Shown one piece after another: positions 1 to 9,066 of a stretch of 64,000 bases of DNA (positions are counted from its first letter, which is position 1; every line of letters begins with the position of its first letter). The notes beneath the pieces are model-generated. The model saw only the letters and a list, made by a program, of their open reading frames with translations, was not told where the DNA came from and made no database searches. A program made the translations under genes and the position numbers. Source of the DNA: BOKV01 sp049289295 (GTDB taxonomy: Bacteria > Pseudomonadota > Alphaproteobacteria > Rhizobiales > Rhizobiaceae); assembly GCA_049289295.1 (NCBI GenBank), contig JBATLL010000062.1, forward strand, positions 201,160-265,159. Reading direction: 5' to 3'.

Positions 1-689
1 GCATTGGCACCGATCTCCACCTTGTCCTGAATGATGACGCGTCCGACCTGCGGGATCTTTTCATGCCCGCCAGGCCCCATCGCGAAACCGAAACCGTCCT
101 GCCCAACGCGAACACCAGGATGCAGGATAACATTGTCGCCGATGAAGGCATGCGTAACCGTGGTCCCGGCACCGATCGTCGTGTTGCGTCCAATCTGGAC
201 ATTCTCACCGATCACGGCATTGGCGAGTACCCGGCTGCCCCTTCCGATCGCGGCACCGCGCCCGATGACGGCACCAGCTTCGATGATGACATTTTCTTCC
301 AGTGTCACCCCATCGCTGATGTGAGCGCGCGCGGATATGCCCGTTTCGCCGGTAACCGGCTCAGGCCTGCCAGCTGTCGGATAAAGCATGCCGAGCGCCA
401 CCGCATAGGCCTTGTACGGCTGGTCATGCAGCAGCAGTTCGACATGCGCGCCGATCCTGTCGGCGAATTTCGGGCTGCAGAACAGCGCCACCGCATTGGT
501 GGTTTCTGCATGCTGGAGATAGCGTGGATTGTCGATGAACGAAATGGCGCCATTCTGCGCAGCCTCGACAGGCCCGGCAGAGGTCACCAGCTTCGAACCG
601 GCGGCAGGATTGCGAAGGGTGGCACCCGTCCGCACTGCAATTTCTGCCAGTGTCGCATGCCTGATCTGAAAAAAGCCTGGATGTGTCAT
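1..689 (-). CDS. lpxD: UDP-3-O-acylglucosamine N-acyltransferase, 3' end outside the window
   Basis: LpxD adds the second 3-hydroxyacyl chain from acyl-ACP to UDP-3-O-acyl-glucosamine in lipid A synthesis. The ATG at 689 opens a frame that runs off the left edge after about 229 codons, beginning MTHPGFFQIRHATLAEIA. The N-terminal uridine-binding domain is followed from about residue 110 by hexapeptide repeats of the left-handed beta-helix type (for example VIIEAGAVIGRG, ANAVIGENVQIGRN). The family motif HPGVRVGQDGFGF is present near the cut end. The catalytic His and C-terminal helices lie outside the window. It follows bamA on the same strand with a 136-base gap, the usual bamA-lpxD order. 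Confidence 0.95.
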   Translation of the reverse strand, partial: MTHPGFFQIRHATLAEIAVRTGATLRNPAAGSKLVTSAGPVEAAQNGAISFIDNPRYLQHAETTNAVALFCSPKFADRIGAHVELLLHDQPYKAYAVALGMLYPTAGRPEPVTGETGISARAHISDGVTLEENVIIEAGAVIGRGAAIGRGSRVLANAVIGENVQIGRNTTIGAGTTVTHAFIGDNVILHPGVRVGQDGFGFAMGPGGHEKIPQVGRVIIQDKVEIGAN

Positions 690-739
690 GCCAGTCGTTT
701 AATCCCGATGGAGACTTGCCGCAATCCGCAAATGCATCA

Positions 740-798
740 GGGAGCCGTGGGGCTCCCTGCGCATCGGGTTTGTCTGCCTGTGAAAGGTGCGCGCACCT
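740..798 (-). other. two stem-loops between bamA and lpxD
   Basis: The gap holds a hairpin with arms GGGAGCC/GGCTCCC around a 4-base loop (740-757) and a perfect 14-base palindrome AGGTGCGCGCACCT (785-798). Neither is followed by a T-run on the minus strand, so they look more like RNA-processing or attenuating structures than a full terminator. Function is not known. Confidence 0.5.
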
Positions 799-825
799 GA
801 AATCAAACCAGTGATTCCGGCTCGA

Positions 826-3258
826 TCAGAAATTGGTGCTGACACCGAAACTGAACTCGCGGGTGCGGTCCCAGCTGGCTTTTGCGAGCGGCACTGCATA
901 GTCGAAGCGCAGCGGTCCGAAGGGCGAAGCCCAAAGGATGGATGCACCGACTGACGCGCGCAGCGTGTTATCGTCAACCGAGGAAAGCGAACCGGTAGAG
1001 GCCAGGATTGCTGCCCGGCTGGCATCGTCCACACCCCACAGCTGGCCAACGTCGGCGAACAGGCCGCCACGAATACCCATGGACTCGGGAATGTAGGGCA
1101 GTGGGAAATCGATTTCCGCCGTCGCGTTCCAGTAATACATGCCACCAAGAGCATCACGCGTAATTGGATCGCGCGGACCAAAACCGTAGCTTTCAAAGCC
1201 GCGAATGTCCTTGCTTCCCTGGTAGAAGTTGTCACGTGCGCGGTAATTGGTTGAATCACCGAATGCGATGTTGGCACCGGCGCGTGCACGCAACATGCCG
1301 ACAAGGTCCATCTCTTCAGACAGTGTCGCATAGGCAATCGCCTTTGCTTCGGTCTTTACATACTGCGCATCGCCACCCGCGCCGTAGATATCCTGGCGCA
1401 TGTTGAGATAGATGCCTTCGCGCGGATCACGGACATTGTCCAGATCGCTATAGGTCAAGGTGTACCCGAAACCGGAGCGCGTCCAGCTTGTCGGCGAGGC
1501 AAGTGCAGCCGAAAGTTCGCCCGCCACGTCACCCTGGATGCCGTTATCGTTGCCGCCGCCGCCATCGCCGCCTGGCGCGGCATCAAGCCGGGATGCAGCA
1601 ATGGACGTGTCTTCGCTGCTATAGCTGTAGAACACCTGGCTGGTCAGCTTTTCGGTCAGCGGAATGCCGAAGCGAACGACGCCATTGATGCTGTCGACGC
1701 CATACTGGCGGTTGTCGTTCGATTCCGAGCTGGAGGACTGCAGGTCGAAACCTGCAGAAATGCGATAGCCGAGGAAATAGGGCTCGGTGAAGTTCAGCGA
1801 GTAGGTCGTGTCCTCGGTGCCGAAACCACCGGCAACCTTGATGTACTGGCCACGTCCAAGGAAGTTCTTTTCCGAGAAGGAGATTTCGCCGAGCGGACCA
1901 GATGCGGTCGAGTAGCCACCACCGATGGAGAATTCGCCCGTTGCCTTGTCTTCAACCCGCACCACGACAACGACCCGGTCCGGCGAGCCGCCCTGACGGG
2001 TCGAAATATCGACCTTCTCGAAGTAGCCGGTCGCTTCCAGACGACGCTTGGTCTTCTGGATCAGGACCTGATTGAGCGCGTCACCTTCGGAAATGTCGAA
2101 CTCGCGGCGAATGACATGCTCGCGTGTACGGTCATTGCCGACAATGTTGATCTGCTGGATGTAGACACGTGGGCCTTCATCGATCTGGTAGGTCACGTCG
2201 ATCGTGTTGGTATCGAAATTGCGGTTGCCGCGCGGTGTCACCTGAACGAAGGCAAATCCACGCTCGGCCACGGCTTCCGTGAGGGCGATGATCGTGTCCT
2301 CGACCTTCTGCGCGCTGTAGGGCTTGCCCTGCCTCGTATCGAGCACACCGTAAAGCGAGTCCGCGGAAATTTCAGAGATCGTGCTGTCGATCATCACACT
2401 GCCGAAATAGTAGCGTGGGCCTTCATCGACCGTGATCGTGATATTGTACAGGTTGCCCGCTTCGTCATAGCTGACGTCCGAAGACAGAACCTGGAAGTCG
2501 GCATAGCCGTTATTGTAGTAGAAGCGGCGCAGGCGCTCTTCGTCAGAACGCAGCTTGTCCGAATCGTAGATGTCATCGCTCTTCAGCCAGCTGAAGAAGT
2601 GCGTCGCCTTGGTTTCAAGCTCATTGCGCAGGCGCTGTGCGCCATAGGCCTGGTTGCCGACGAAATTGACGGTGCGAATCTTGGTCTTGTCGCCTTCATT
2701 GACCCGGAAGACGACGTTGACGCGCTTGTTGGCAAGCGGAACGATCTCGTAGCTGACAGAGGCATCGTTGCGCCCTACCCGTGAATAGGCTTCGCGAATG
2801 CGATCCACATCCGAGGCGACCTTGTCTTCCGAAAATGGCGAACTGGACGAGGTCTGCACGATCGACGCCAGTGCCTGATCCTTCAGGCGCTTGTTGCCTT
2901 CGAAGAACACCTGGTTGACGATGCCGCTTTCGTCCACTTCCACGACCAGCGCATTGCCGGACTGATAGATGGCAACATCGGTGAAGATGCCCGTGGCGAA
3001 CAGCGCCTTGATCGAATCGTCGATATCGGAATTGTTGAACGATTCACCCGGCCGGATGGTCAGGTAGGAGGCAATCGTCTGGGCATCCATGCGCGAGTTG
3101 CCGCGCACATCGATCCGGCTCACGACGGCTGCTTCAGCCACTGACGTTGCAGCCATGTTCACTGCGACGGATCCAGCCACTGGGGCGAATGCCATCACCA
3201 GACCAACAATTGCAGACTTGAACAGTTTCGACACAGGAACCATTCCAGAACTCGCCAT
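826..3258 (-). CDS. bamA: outer membrane protein assembly factor BamA
   Basis: BamA is the Omp85-family core of the BAM complex, which inserts beta-barrel proteins into the outer membrane. The protein has a signal peptide ending near SVAEAA, five POTRA repeats (first one starts VVSRIDVRGNSRMDAQ), and a C-terminal 16-strand barrel ending in FSFGVSTNF with the terminal aromatic residue typical of outer-membrane proteins. The loop 6 motif appears as IRGF in KDIRGFESYGFGPRD. The frame is open to an ATG at 3375, but that start has no Shine-Dalgarno sequence and would add 39 residues before the signal peptide. The ATG at 3258, preceded by GGCGGGATGAA, is preferred, giving 810 residues. It lies between rseP and lpxD, the standard order. 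Confidence 0.93.
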   Translation of the reverse strand: MASSGMVPVSKLFKSAIVGLVMAFAPVAGSVAVNMAATSVAEAAVVSRIDVRGNSRMDAQTIASYLTIRPGESFNNSDIDDSIKALFATGIFTDVAIYQSGNALVVEVDESGIVNQVFFEGNKRLKDQALASIVQTSSSSPFSEDKVASDVDRIREAYSRVGRNDASVSYEIVPLANKRVNVVFRVNEGDKTKIRTVNFVGNQAYGAQRLRNELETKATHFFSWLKSDDIYDSDKLRSDEERLRRFYYNNGYADFQVLSSDVSYDEAGNLYNITITVDEGPRYYFGSVMIDSTISEISADSLYGVLDTRQGKPYSAQKVEDTIIALTEAVAERGFAFVQVTPRGNRNFDTNTIDVTYQIDEGPRVYIQQINIVGNDRTREHVIRREFDISEGDALNQVLIQKTKRRLEATGYFEKVDISTRQGGSPDRVVVVVRVEDKATGEFSIGGGYSTASGPLGEISFSEKNFLGRGQYIKVAGGFGTEDTTYSLNFTEPYFLGYRISAGFDLQSSSSESNDNRQYGVDSINGVVRFGIPLTEKLTSQVFYSYSSEDTSIAASRLDAAPGGDGGGGNDNGIQGDVAGELSAALASPTSWTRSGFGYTLTYSDLDNVRDPREGIYLNMRQDIYGAGGDAQYVKTEAKAIAYATLSEEMDLVGMLRARAGANIAFGDSTNYRARDNFYQGSKDIRGFESYGFGPRDPITRDALGGMYYWNATAEIDFPLPYIPESMGIRGGLFADVGQLWGVDDASRAAILASTGSLSSVDDNTLRASVGASILWASPFGPLRFDYAVPLAKASWDRTREFSFGVSTNF

Positions 3259-3601
3259 TTCATCCCGCCGTCTGACGGCTTTGCGGGCTTTGCCCGTCAT
3301 TGTCATTTCCAGAACGAACTCGCCAGCCGTCCTGCATTCTTTTCGCAGAATTTCGAACCCCGACACTCCATGCATTGACGCAACACACAGTCATGGCAGA
3401 ACCGGATTCACAGAATCCTGCTTCGTTAACAAACCTTTTACAGGCTTTTGAGGCCTGCGCAACCAGTGCTGAACAAAGAATTTTATCAATCCGTCAATGT
3501 GTTGCACAAAGGCAATCCGTTTCAAGCCGGATGGTTAACGCAATCTGTCAAATTGCCCCAAAACATGGCCATGGCGAGGCGAAACTGTGCCTTTTGCGCA
3601 C
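3259..3601. other. rseP-bamA intergenic region, probable bamA promoter
   Basis: No gene is seen here. On the minus strand there are two -35-like hexamers, TTGACA (3546-3551) and TTGACG (3492-3497), neither with a convincing -10 at 17 bases. A short dyad GGATTC-ACA-GAATCC (3404-3418) contains two facing GANTC sites, the target of the alphaproteobacterial CcrM methylase. The ATG at 3375, in frame with bamA, falls in this stretch. Confidence 0.4.
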
Positions 3602-4747
3602 TCAACTGCCGGAAAACAGCAACTGGGTCACATCGTTCCATGTGGCAAAGACCATCAGCATCATCACGATGGCAAGCCCGATGCGAAACCCGATCTCCTG
3701 GGCATTTTCGCTGAGCGGCCTGCCTCTGAGTGCCTCGATGGCGTAATAGACGAGATGGCCACCGTCCAGCAGGGGAATCGGGAACAGGTTGAGCAGGCCG
3801 ATGCTGACGGAAAGAAGCGCCGCCAGGTTGATCAGCGCACCAACGCCGAGGGTCGCGACATCGCCTGACACCTTGGCGATTCGCAATGGCCCGCCAAGCT
3901 GGTCTGCGGACTGGTAGCCGGTGATTATGTCGCGCAGATAGCCGAAGGTGCGCGCAATTATGAACCAGGTTTCGCCAAACGCCTGGCCCACGGCCTCTAT
4001 CGGTCCGGACTTGACGATGCGCGCGTTCGCCACCTTGCCGTCATTGTACATGCCGACCTGGCCGATCTCCTGCTTGTTGCCGAACCTGTCCTTCACTTCC
4101 TTGAGCGCCGGCGTGACGGGTATCGTGACAAGTTCTCCGTTTCGCTCGACCACGAACACCAGTTCCCTGCCCGGGTTGGGAGCGACAAGGCGGGGAATAT
4201 CGGTAAAGGACTTGATTGGCAGTCCATCGATTTCGCGAACAATATCGCCGCTCTGGAAGCCTGCCTGTTCGGCAACGCTACCTTCCTGTACGCTGGTGAT
4301 CAGCGGATCGGAAACCGCCCTGCCAAGCAGCATGAAACTAAGCGTGAAAATCACGATCGCCAGGATGAAATTCGCAATCGGGCCTGCCGCCACGATAGCC
4401 GCGCGCTGGCCAACGCGCTTGTGTGCGAATGAAACCGCTCTCTCCTCGGCATCCATCGCGTTGATGACATCCACATCAGGCGCGGAAGCTGCATTGGCAT
4501 CACCATGGAACTTCACATAACCGCCCAGCGGGATCATCGACAGTTTCCAGCGGGTGCCCCTGGCATCATTGAATCCGAACAGTTCCCGTCCGAACCCTAC
4601 CGAAAACGCATCGACCTTCACACCGTTCCAGCGCGCCACAAGGAAGTGCCCAAGCTCATGAAAGAACACGACAATCGTGAGAACGATCAGAAACGGGATC
4701 ACATAGGAAAGAAGGCCGTAGCCCGGAATCTGAGAGAGGAATTCCAT
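3602..4747 (-). CDS. rseP: RIP metalloprotease RseP (site-2 protease)
   Basis: RseP is an inner-membrane zinc protease that cuts membrane-embedded anti-sigma factors and remnant signal peptides. The HExxH zinc motif is HELGH at residues 30-34 inside the first membrane helix. A single PDZ-like domain covers roughly residues 130-205 (SVAEQAGFQSGDIVREIDG), and the second active-site motif LLDGGH lies in a late helix after LNLFPIP. At 381 residues it is shorter than the E. coli protein (about 450), as usual for alphaproteobacteria with one PDZ domain. It sits between cdsA and bamA. Confidence 0.95.
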   Translation of the reverse strand: MEFLSQIPGYGLLSYVIPFLIVLTIVVFFHELGHFLVARWNGVKVDAFSVGFGRELFGFNDARGTRWKLSMIPLGGYVKFHGDANAASAPDVDVINAMDAEERAVSFAHKRVGQRAAIVAAGPIANFILAIVIFTLSFMLLGRAVSDPLITSVQEGSVAEQAGFQSGDIVREIDGLPIKSFTDIPRLVAPNPGRELVFVVERNGELVTIPVTPALKEVKDRFGNKQEIGQVGMYNDGKVANARIVKSGPIEAVGQAFGETWFIIARTFGYLRDIITGYQSADQLGGPLRIAKVSGDVATLGVGALINLAALLSVSIGLLNLFPIPLLDGGHLVYYAIEALRGRPLSENAQEIGFRIGLAIVMMLMVFATWNDVTQLLFSGS

Positions 4748-4831
4748 GAAATGTCACCTGAAATGGCTATTGGTCCCCTGATGCCAGTTTGGCAGGTTGG
4801 GAGCAAGGTTCAATCCGACTTTTATGCGCCA

Positions 4832-5698
4832 TCATGGCATTACAAAGGCTGACAACAATCCTCTGGCTGATGCCCCCGGCTCGAACCAGCCGCCGACCGG
4901 CGATACGAGCGAGCCTACGACCCAGGCGAACACACCGCCGAAGATCAGGCCGTCGATCCGGTCGAGAACGCCGCCATGGCCCGGGATGAGATGGCTTGAA
5001 TCCTTGACCTTGAATCGCCGCTTGATCCACGACTCCACCAGATCGCCGATCTGCGAGACAATGCTGATCATGATGGCAAGCACCACCGCACCAATACCGA
5101 TCGGCAGGCTTGCAAGGGTCAGGACTGCCAGCATCAGCAGCACGGAGCCCATCAGGCCACCGAAAAATCCAGACCAGGTCTTGTTGGGAGAAATGGCAGG
5201 CGCAAGTTTCGGCCCGCCAAGCGCGCGCCCAGTGAAGTAGGCAAGCGTATCCGCTCCCCACACACAGCCATAGACCATGCACACGGCAATCAGACCGTTC
5301 AGGTCTTCACCGCGCAAAAGCGCCAGCGCGGCAAATGGCAGAAAGGCATATAGCAACCCGAACGCGCCCCAGATGCGCCGGGACGAGATCGCTTCAATCA
5401 CCACGACTCCGACAATCACCGCGCCGACAAGGTCAAAGGCGCGTGCAGGTCCATGGGTGAACCAGATCACCAGGCCCGCTGCCAGGCCCAGGCCGCAAAC
5501 GCCAAGCAGCGCCCGCTTGGCAAACAGACCTGTAATCGTCGCATATTCGTACAGGATCAGGGCAGCCGCAGCAGCCCAGAACAGCGAAAAGGCAACGCCA
5601 CCCTTCCAGGTGACTGCCATCACCGCAATCAGAAGAACGATGGCCGAAAGGACCCTGAGAAGCAGTTCAGGCATTGGTTTTGCCGCTGGCTTGCTCAA
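4832..5698 (-). CDS. cdsA: phosphatidate cytidylyltransferase
   Basis: CdsA makes CDP-diacylglycerol from phosphatidate and CTP, the branch point of phospholipid synthesis, in the inner membrane. The 288-residue protein is polytopic and carries the family signature near the C-terminus: SWIKRRFKVKDSSHLIPGHG followed by GVLDRIDG, with the metal-binding DRxD acidic residues. Its start ATG overlaps the uppS stop by four bases, so the two are translationally coupled. rseP follows after 84 bases. Confidence 0.95.
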   Translation of the reverse strand: MSKPAAKPMPELLLRVLSAIVLLIAVMAVTWKGGVAFSLFWAAAAALILYEYATITGLFAKRALLGVCGLGLAAGLVIWFTHGPARAFDLVGAVIVGVVVIEAISSRRIWGAFGLLYAFLPFAALALLRGEDLNGLIAVCMVYGCVWGADTLAYFTGRALGGPKLAPAISPNKTWSGFFGGLMGSVLLMLAVLTLASLPIGIGAVVLAIMISIVSQIGDLVESWIKRRFKVKDSSHLIPGHGGVLDRIDGLIFGGVFAWVVGSLVSPVGGWFEPGASARGLLSAFVMP

Positions 5699-6447
5699 GA
5701 ACCGGTACCCCTTGTTCCAGGTCTGCTTTCCGTTCCACCGAAACGGCGCACCCGCAATGCATACTCGTCGATTGCCGCCTTCAATTCATTGGCACCGAAA
5801 TCGGGCCACAGGCAATCGGTGAAGACAAACTCCGCATAGGCCGCCTGCCAGAGCAGGAAATTCGACAGCCTCTTCTCGCCGCTTGTGCGGATGATCAGGT
5901 CAGGATCGGGAATGCCATCTGTATCCAGCGAACCCGAAAAAAGCTCCTGGTCGATTTGCGAAGCCTGCAGCGAACCATCGGCCACCTTCTGCGCAAGCCG
6001 CCGTGCAGCCGACACGATCTCGGTCCGTGACCCGTAGTTGAAGGCTATCACCAGCGTCTGGCCGGTGTTTTCGCAGGTGAGTTTCTCTGCCTCGATCAGC
6101 AGCGGAAGAATGTCGGACGGCAAGCCATCGCGTTCACCAATGATGCGAACCCGGACATTGTCGCGATGCAATTCGGCGAGGTCGCGCCGTATGAACGCCT
6201 TGAGGAGCGAAAACAGTTCGCCAATCTCGGATTTCGGCCGCGACCAGTTCTCCGTCGAGAATGAATAGAGCGTCAGATATTCGATGCCAAGATCACGCGC
6301 TGCCCTGGCCACGCGGCGGACCGCCTCGACACCCTGGTGATGACCCTTGACCCGTGGCAAACCGCGCTGCACTGCCCAGCGTCCATTGCCATCCATGATG
6401 ATGGCAACATGTCGCGGAACCCTGGCGCCTTCCTCGGTTTGCATCAT
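5695..6447 (-). CDS. uppS: isoprenyl transferase (undecaprenyl diphosphate synthase)
   Basis: UppS condenses isopentenyl diphosphate with farnesyl diphosphate to give the C55 lipid carrier for peptidoglycan and O-antigen. The cis-prenyltransferase motif IIMDGNGRWA with its catalytic Asp is near the N-terminus, and YSFSTENW and the IIRTSGEKRLSNFLLWQ region with the C-terminal EFVFTDCLWPDF are all present. The frame stays open to 6483, but the ATG at 6447 is preceded by GAAAGGGGC, a good ribosome site, and gives 250 residues, the usual size. It overlaps cdsA by four bases. Confidence 0.94.
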   Translation of the reverse strand: MMQTEEGARVPRHVAIIMDGNGRWAVQRGLPRVKGHHQGVEAVRRVARAARDLGIEYLTLYSFSTENWSRPKSEIGELFSLLKAFIRRDLAELHRDNVRVRIIGERDGLPSDILPLLIEAEKLTCENTGQTLVIAFNYGSRTEIVSAARRLAQKVADGSLQASQIDQELFSGSLDTDGIPDPDLIIRTSGEKRLSNFLLWQAAYAEFVFTDCLWPDFGANELKAAIDEYALRVRRFGGTESRPGTRGTGS

Positions 6448-6490
6448 GCCCCTTTCGGACATCGGACAGGACAGGCCCGCCACCTGCAGG

Positions 6491-7054
6491 TCAGACCTGC
6501 ATGATTTCTGTTTCCTTATGCGTGACGATCGAATCGACGCTGGAAATATAATCGTCTGTCAGCTTCTGCACCTTGTCGGACTGCGCGCGCGCCTCGTCCT
6601 GGCCCAGATCGCCATCCTTCTCCGCCTTCTTCAGATGGTCCATGCCATCGCGGCGCACATGGCGAATGGCCACCTTTGCCGTTTCCGAATATTGATGGGC
6701 AACCTTTACTAGTTCCTTGCGGCGCTGCTCATTGAGTTCGGGAAGCGGAATGCGAAGCGTCGTGCCATCTGTAATCGGGTTCAGTCCGAGGCTCGATTCG
6801 CGGATGGCCTTTTCAACGGCTCCCACCATGCCCTTGTCCCACACCTGAACCGACACCATGCGCGGCTCCGGCACATTTACTGTCCCGACCTGGTTGATGG
6901 GCATCGACTGGCCATAGGCCTCGATCATGATCGCATCAAGAAGGTTGGCCGAGGCGCGGCCTGTACGAAGCCCGGAAAGGTCGTGCTTGAGCGCGTTCAA
7001 CGCGCCCTCCATCCGCTTCTTCAGACCTTCGAAATCGTTCGCGTCTCCAGACAT
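6491..7054 (-). CDS. frr: ribosome recycling factor
   Basis: RRF splits the post-termination ribosome together with EF-G. The 187-residue protein has the typical start (LKKRMEGALNALKHDLSGLRTGRASANLLD) and the C-terminal long-helix motif with EEQRRKE-like sequence (NEQRRKELVKVAHQYSE). A GTG at 7057 directly precedes the ATG at 7054; AAGGAG lies at a better distance from the ATG, so 7054 is chosen. It sits between pyrH and uppS as in most alphaproteobacteria. Confidence 0.95.
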   Translation of the reverse strand: MSGDANDFEGLKKRMEGALNALKHDLSGLRTGRASANLLDAIMIEAYGQSMPINQVGTVNVPEPRMVSVQVWDKGMVGAVEKAIRESSLGLNPITDGTTLRIPLPELNEQRRKELVKVAHQYSETAKVAIRHVRRDGMDHLKKAEKDGDLGQDEARAQSDKVQKLTDDYISSVDSIVTHKETEIMQV

Positions 7055-7094
7055 CACCCTACTCCTTGCCTTTTCATGGAATCAGTGAGGAGGC

Positions 7095-7841
7095 TCAACC
7101 GCTGACCGTAGTGCAGCGCCCCTCGCCTTTCAATATCTTCGCAAATTCGCCTTCTTCGTGGATCGAGAACACGACTACCGGTATACCGGCATCGCGCGCC
7201 AGGCTCACTGCGGCCGCATCCATCACCGCCAGTCCCTTTTCCAGGACGTCGGTGTGGGAAAGCCTTTCATAGCGCTTGGCAGTGGGGTCCTTGCGCGGAT
7301 CGGCAGAATAGATGCCGTCGACCTGCGTCCCCTTGAAGAGCGCATCGCATCGCATTTCGCTGGCCCGCAGCGCTGCTGCCGTGTCGGTGGTGAAGAACGG
7401 ATTGCCCGTGCCGCCTGCAAAGATGACCACCCGCCCCTCGGCAAGATGCTCCTCAAGCCGGCGCTGCGAGAAGGATTCGGCAATCTGCGGCATTGTCAGC
7501 GCGTTGAGCACGACGGATGGAACGCCGATCTCTTCCAGTGCCATGCGCATGGCAAGCGCGTTCATGACCGTTGCCAGCATGCCCATGTGATCGGCCTGCA
7601 CGCGGTCCGCACCCTTGGCTGCCAGTGAAACGCCGCGGAAGATATTGCCGCCGCCGATCACCACACCCACGGTAACACCCATCTCGACCGCCCGCTTGAT
7701 GTCGCGGGCAATGCGCGCAGTGACCACCGGATCAATGCCGAAACCAGCTTCCGCCACAAGCGCTTCGCCTGAGACCTTGAAGAGAACCCGCTTGTAGATG
7801 GGTTGTCCGGCCTTGTTGTTGTCGCGCGCATTCGTGTTCAT
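7095..7841 (-). CDS. pyrH: UMP kinase
   Basis: PyrH phosphorylates UMP to UDP in pyrimidine nucleotide synthesis; bacterial UMP kinases are hexameric members of the amino-acid kinase superfamily. The N-terminal strand YKRVLFKVSGEAL, the glycine-rich VIGGGNIFRG loop, the DHMGMLATVMNALAM motif and the FAGGTGNPFFTTDTAAALRA nucleotide-binding region are all present. The 248-residue length is normal. It lies between tsf and frr, with a hairpin-rich gap separating it from tsf. Confidence 0.96.
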   Translation of the reverse strand: MNTNARDNNKAGQPIYKRVLFKVSGEALVAEAGFGIDPVVTARIARDIKRAVEMGVTVGVVIGGGNIFRGVSLAAKGADRVQADHMGMLATVMNALAMRMALEEIGVPSVVLNALTMPQIAESFSQRRLEEHLAEGRVVIFAGGTGNPFFTTDTAAALRASEMRCDALFKGTQVDGIYSADPRKDPTAKRYERLSHTDVLEKGLAVMDAAAVSLARDAGIPVVVFSIHEEGEFAKILKGEGRCTTVSG

Positions 7842-7889
7842 GGGTGCTTTCCGGAGTTTCCTGACGTGACCTCTCGGGTCGCAGTTCGA

Positions 7890-7970
7890 TACAACAAGGG
7901 CGCCTCGTTGTCACGAAGCGCCCTGCTATTTTCACGGATTTCACTGCACTGCCCGGGGGTTATCCCCCGG
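7890..7970 (-). terminator. two tandem hairpins between tsf and pyrH
   Basis: Downstream of tsf are a strong hairpin CCGGGGG-4-CCCCCGG (7953-7970) and then a longer one with arms GGGCGCCTCGT/ACGAAGCGCCC (7898-7923, one mismatch), followed on the minus strand by TTGTTGT. This could be a partial terminator that lowers pyrH/frr expression relative to rpsB-tsf. The T-run is poor, so attenuation rather than full stop is inferred. Confidence 0.5.
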
Positions 7971-7985
7971 CAAGGCAATTCAACC

Positions 7986-8909
7986 TCACTTTTTGCTCAT
8001 TGCCGCGACTTCTGCAGCAAAATCGCCAGTTTCCTTCTCGATGCCTTCGCCAAGCGCCATGCGAACAAAGCCCTTGAGCGCAATCGGTGCACCGACATCC
8101 TTTTCGGCATTCTTGAGCGCCTGCTCGACAGTGTTTTCGCCGTCGATGACGAAGACCTGCGAAATCAGCACGCTCTCCTCGTAGAACTTGCGCATGCGGC
8201 CCTCGACCATCTTCTCGATGATCGCTTCCGGCTTGCCGGATTCGCGCGCCTGCTCGGCAAAGATTGCCTTTTCGCGTGCAGCCACATCAGCTGGAACCTG
8301 ATCACGCGTTGCGGCAAGCGGGTTCGTTGCCGCGACATGCATCGCGACCTGGCGGCCAATGGCGTTCAGCGCATCCGCGTTACCGGTCGATTCCAGCGCA
8401 ACCAGCACACCGATCTTGCCAAGCCCATCACCAGCGGAGTTGTGAACGTAGGTCGAAACGACGCCAGAGCCTACAGACAGAACTGCGCTGCGGCGCAGGT
8501 TCATGTTTTCGCCAATGGTGGCAATGGCATCGGTCAGCGTGTCGACGACATTCTTCTCGCCACCTTCGATCTTCGCGCTGCCAAGAGCCTGCACGGAACC
8601 GTCGGTGCCAAGAGCGGTATTCGCAACACGGCGCACTATGTCCTGGAACTGATCGTTGCGCGCAACGAAGTCGGTTTCCGAATTGACTTCGACAACCGAG
8701 GCCTTCGTACCGGAAGATGCGATGCCGACCAGGCCTTCGGCTGCGACGCGGCCGGACTTCTTCTCGGCCTTGGCAATGCCCTTGGCGCGCAGCCAGTCGA
8801 TGGCAGCTTCCATGTCGCCCTTGGTTTCGTTCAGCGCGTTCTTGCAGTCCATCATCCCTGCGCCGGTCTTGTCGCGCAGTTCTTTCACCATTCCTGCAGT
8901 GATTGTCAT
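7986..8909 (-). CDS. tsf: elongation factor Ts
   Basis: EF-Ts is the GDP/GTP exchange factor for EF-Tu. The 307-residue protein begins MTITAGMVKELRDKTGAGMM, with the UBA-like N-terminal domain and the EF-Tu contact motif NSETDFVARN at about residue 77. The length is normal for alphaproteobacteria. It is preceded by GAGAGG seven bases before the ATG and lies downstream of rpsB, its normal partner. Confidence 0.97.
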   Translation of the reverse strand: MTITAGMVKELRDKTGAGMMDCKNALNETKGDMEAAIDWLRAKGIAKAEKKSGRVAAEGLVGIASSGTKASVVEVNSETDFVARNDQFQDIVRRVANTALGTDGSVQALGSAKIEGGEKNVVDTLTDAIATIGENMNLRRSAVLSVGSGVVSTYVHNSAGDGLGKIGVLVALESTGNADALNAIGRQVAMHVAATNPLAATRDQVPADVAAREKAIFAEQARESGKPEAIIEKMVEGRMRKFYEESVLISQVFVIDGENTVEQALKNAEKDVGAPIALKGFVRMALGEGIEKETGDFAAEVAAMSKK

Positions 8910-8927
8910 GTGTGCCTCTCGTCATCT

Positions 8928-9012
8928 GCCGGATCCTATCCGGCCTTCTGTAACCCGGTTCGAAGCCGAACGGGTTTTGCGGAAATGGCCAAACCGGCGG
9001 AAACCGCCGGTT
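8928..9012 (-). other. three tandem hairpins between rpsB and tsf
   Basis: In minus-strand order: a perfect 9-bp stem AACCGGCGG/CCGCCGGTT with a 3-base loop (8992-9012), a stem AACCCGGTTCG/CGAACGGGTT with one bulged base (8952-8976), and GCCGGAT/ATCCGGC with a 3-base loop (8928-8944) close to the tsf ribosome site. None has a terminal T-run on the minus strand. They probably form a structured inter-cistronic RNA affecting processing or tsf translation; this is inference. Confidence 0.55.
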
Positions 9013-9066
9013 CGACTCATGCTTTGATACTGCTATGTCCAGGCCTGAGCCCGGTCAGGCGGAAGA

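Noticed and set aside
63..800. 245-codon plus-strand frame
   Set aside because: It lies opposite lpxD, whose protein matches a known family throughout; the plus frame has no ribosome site and no recognisable domain.
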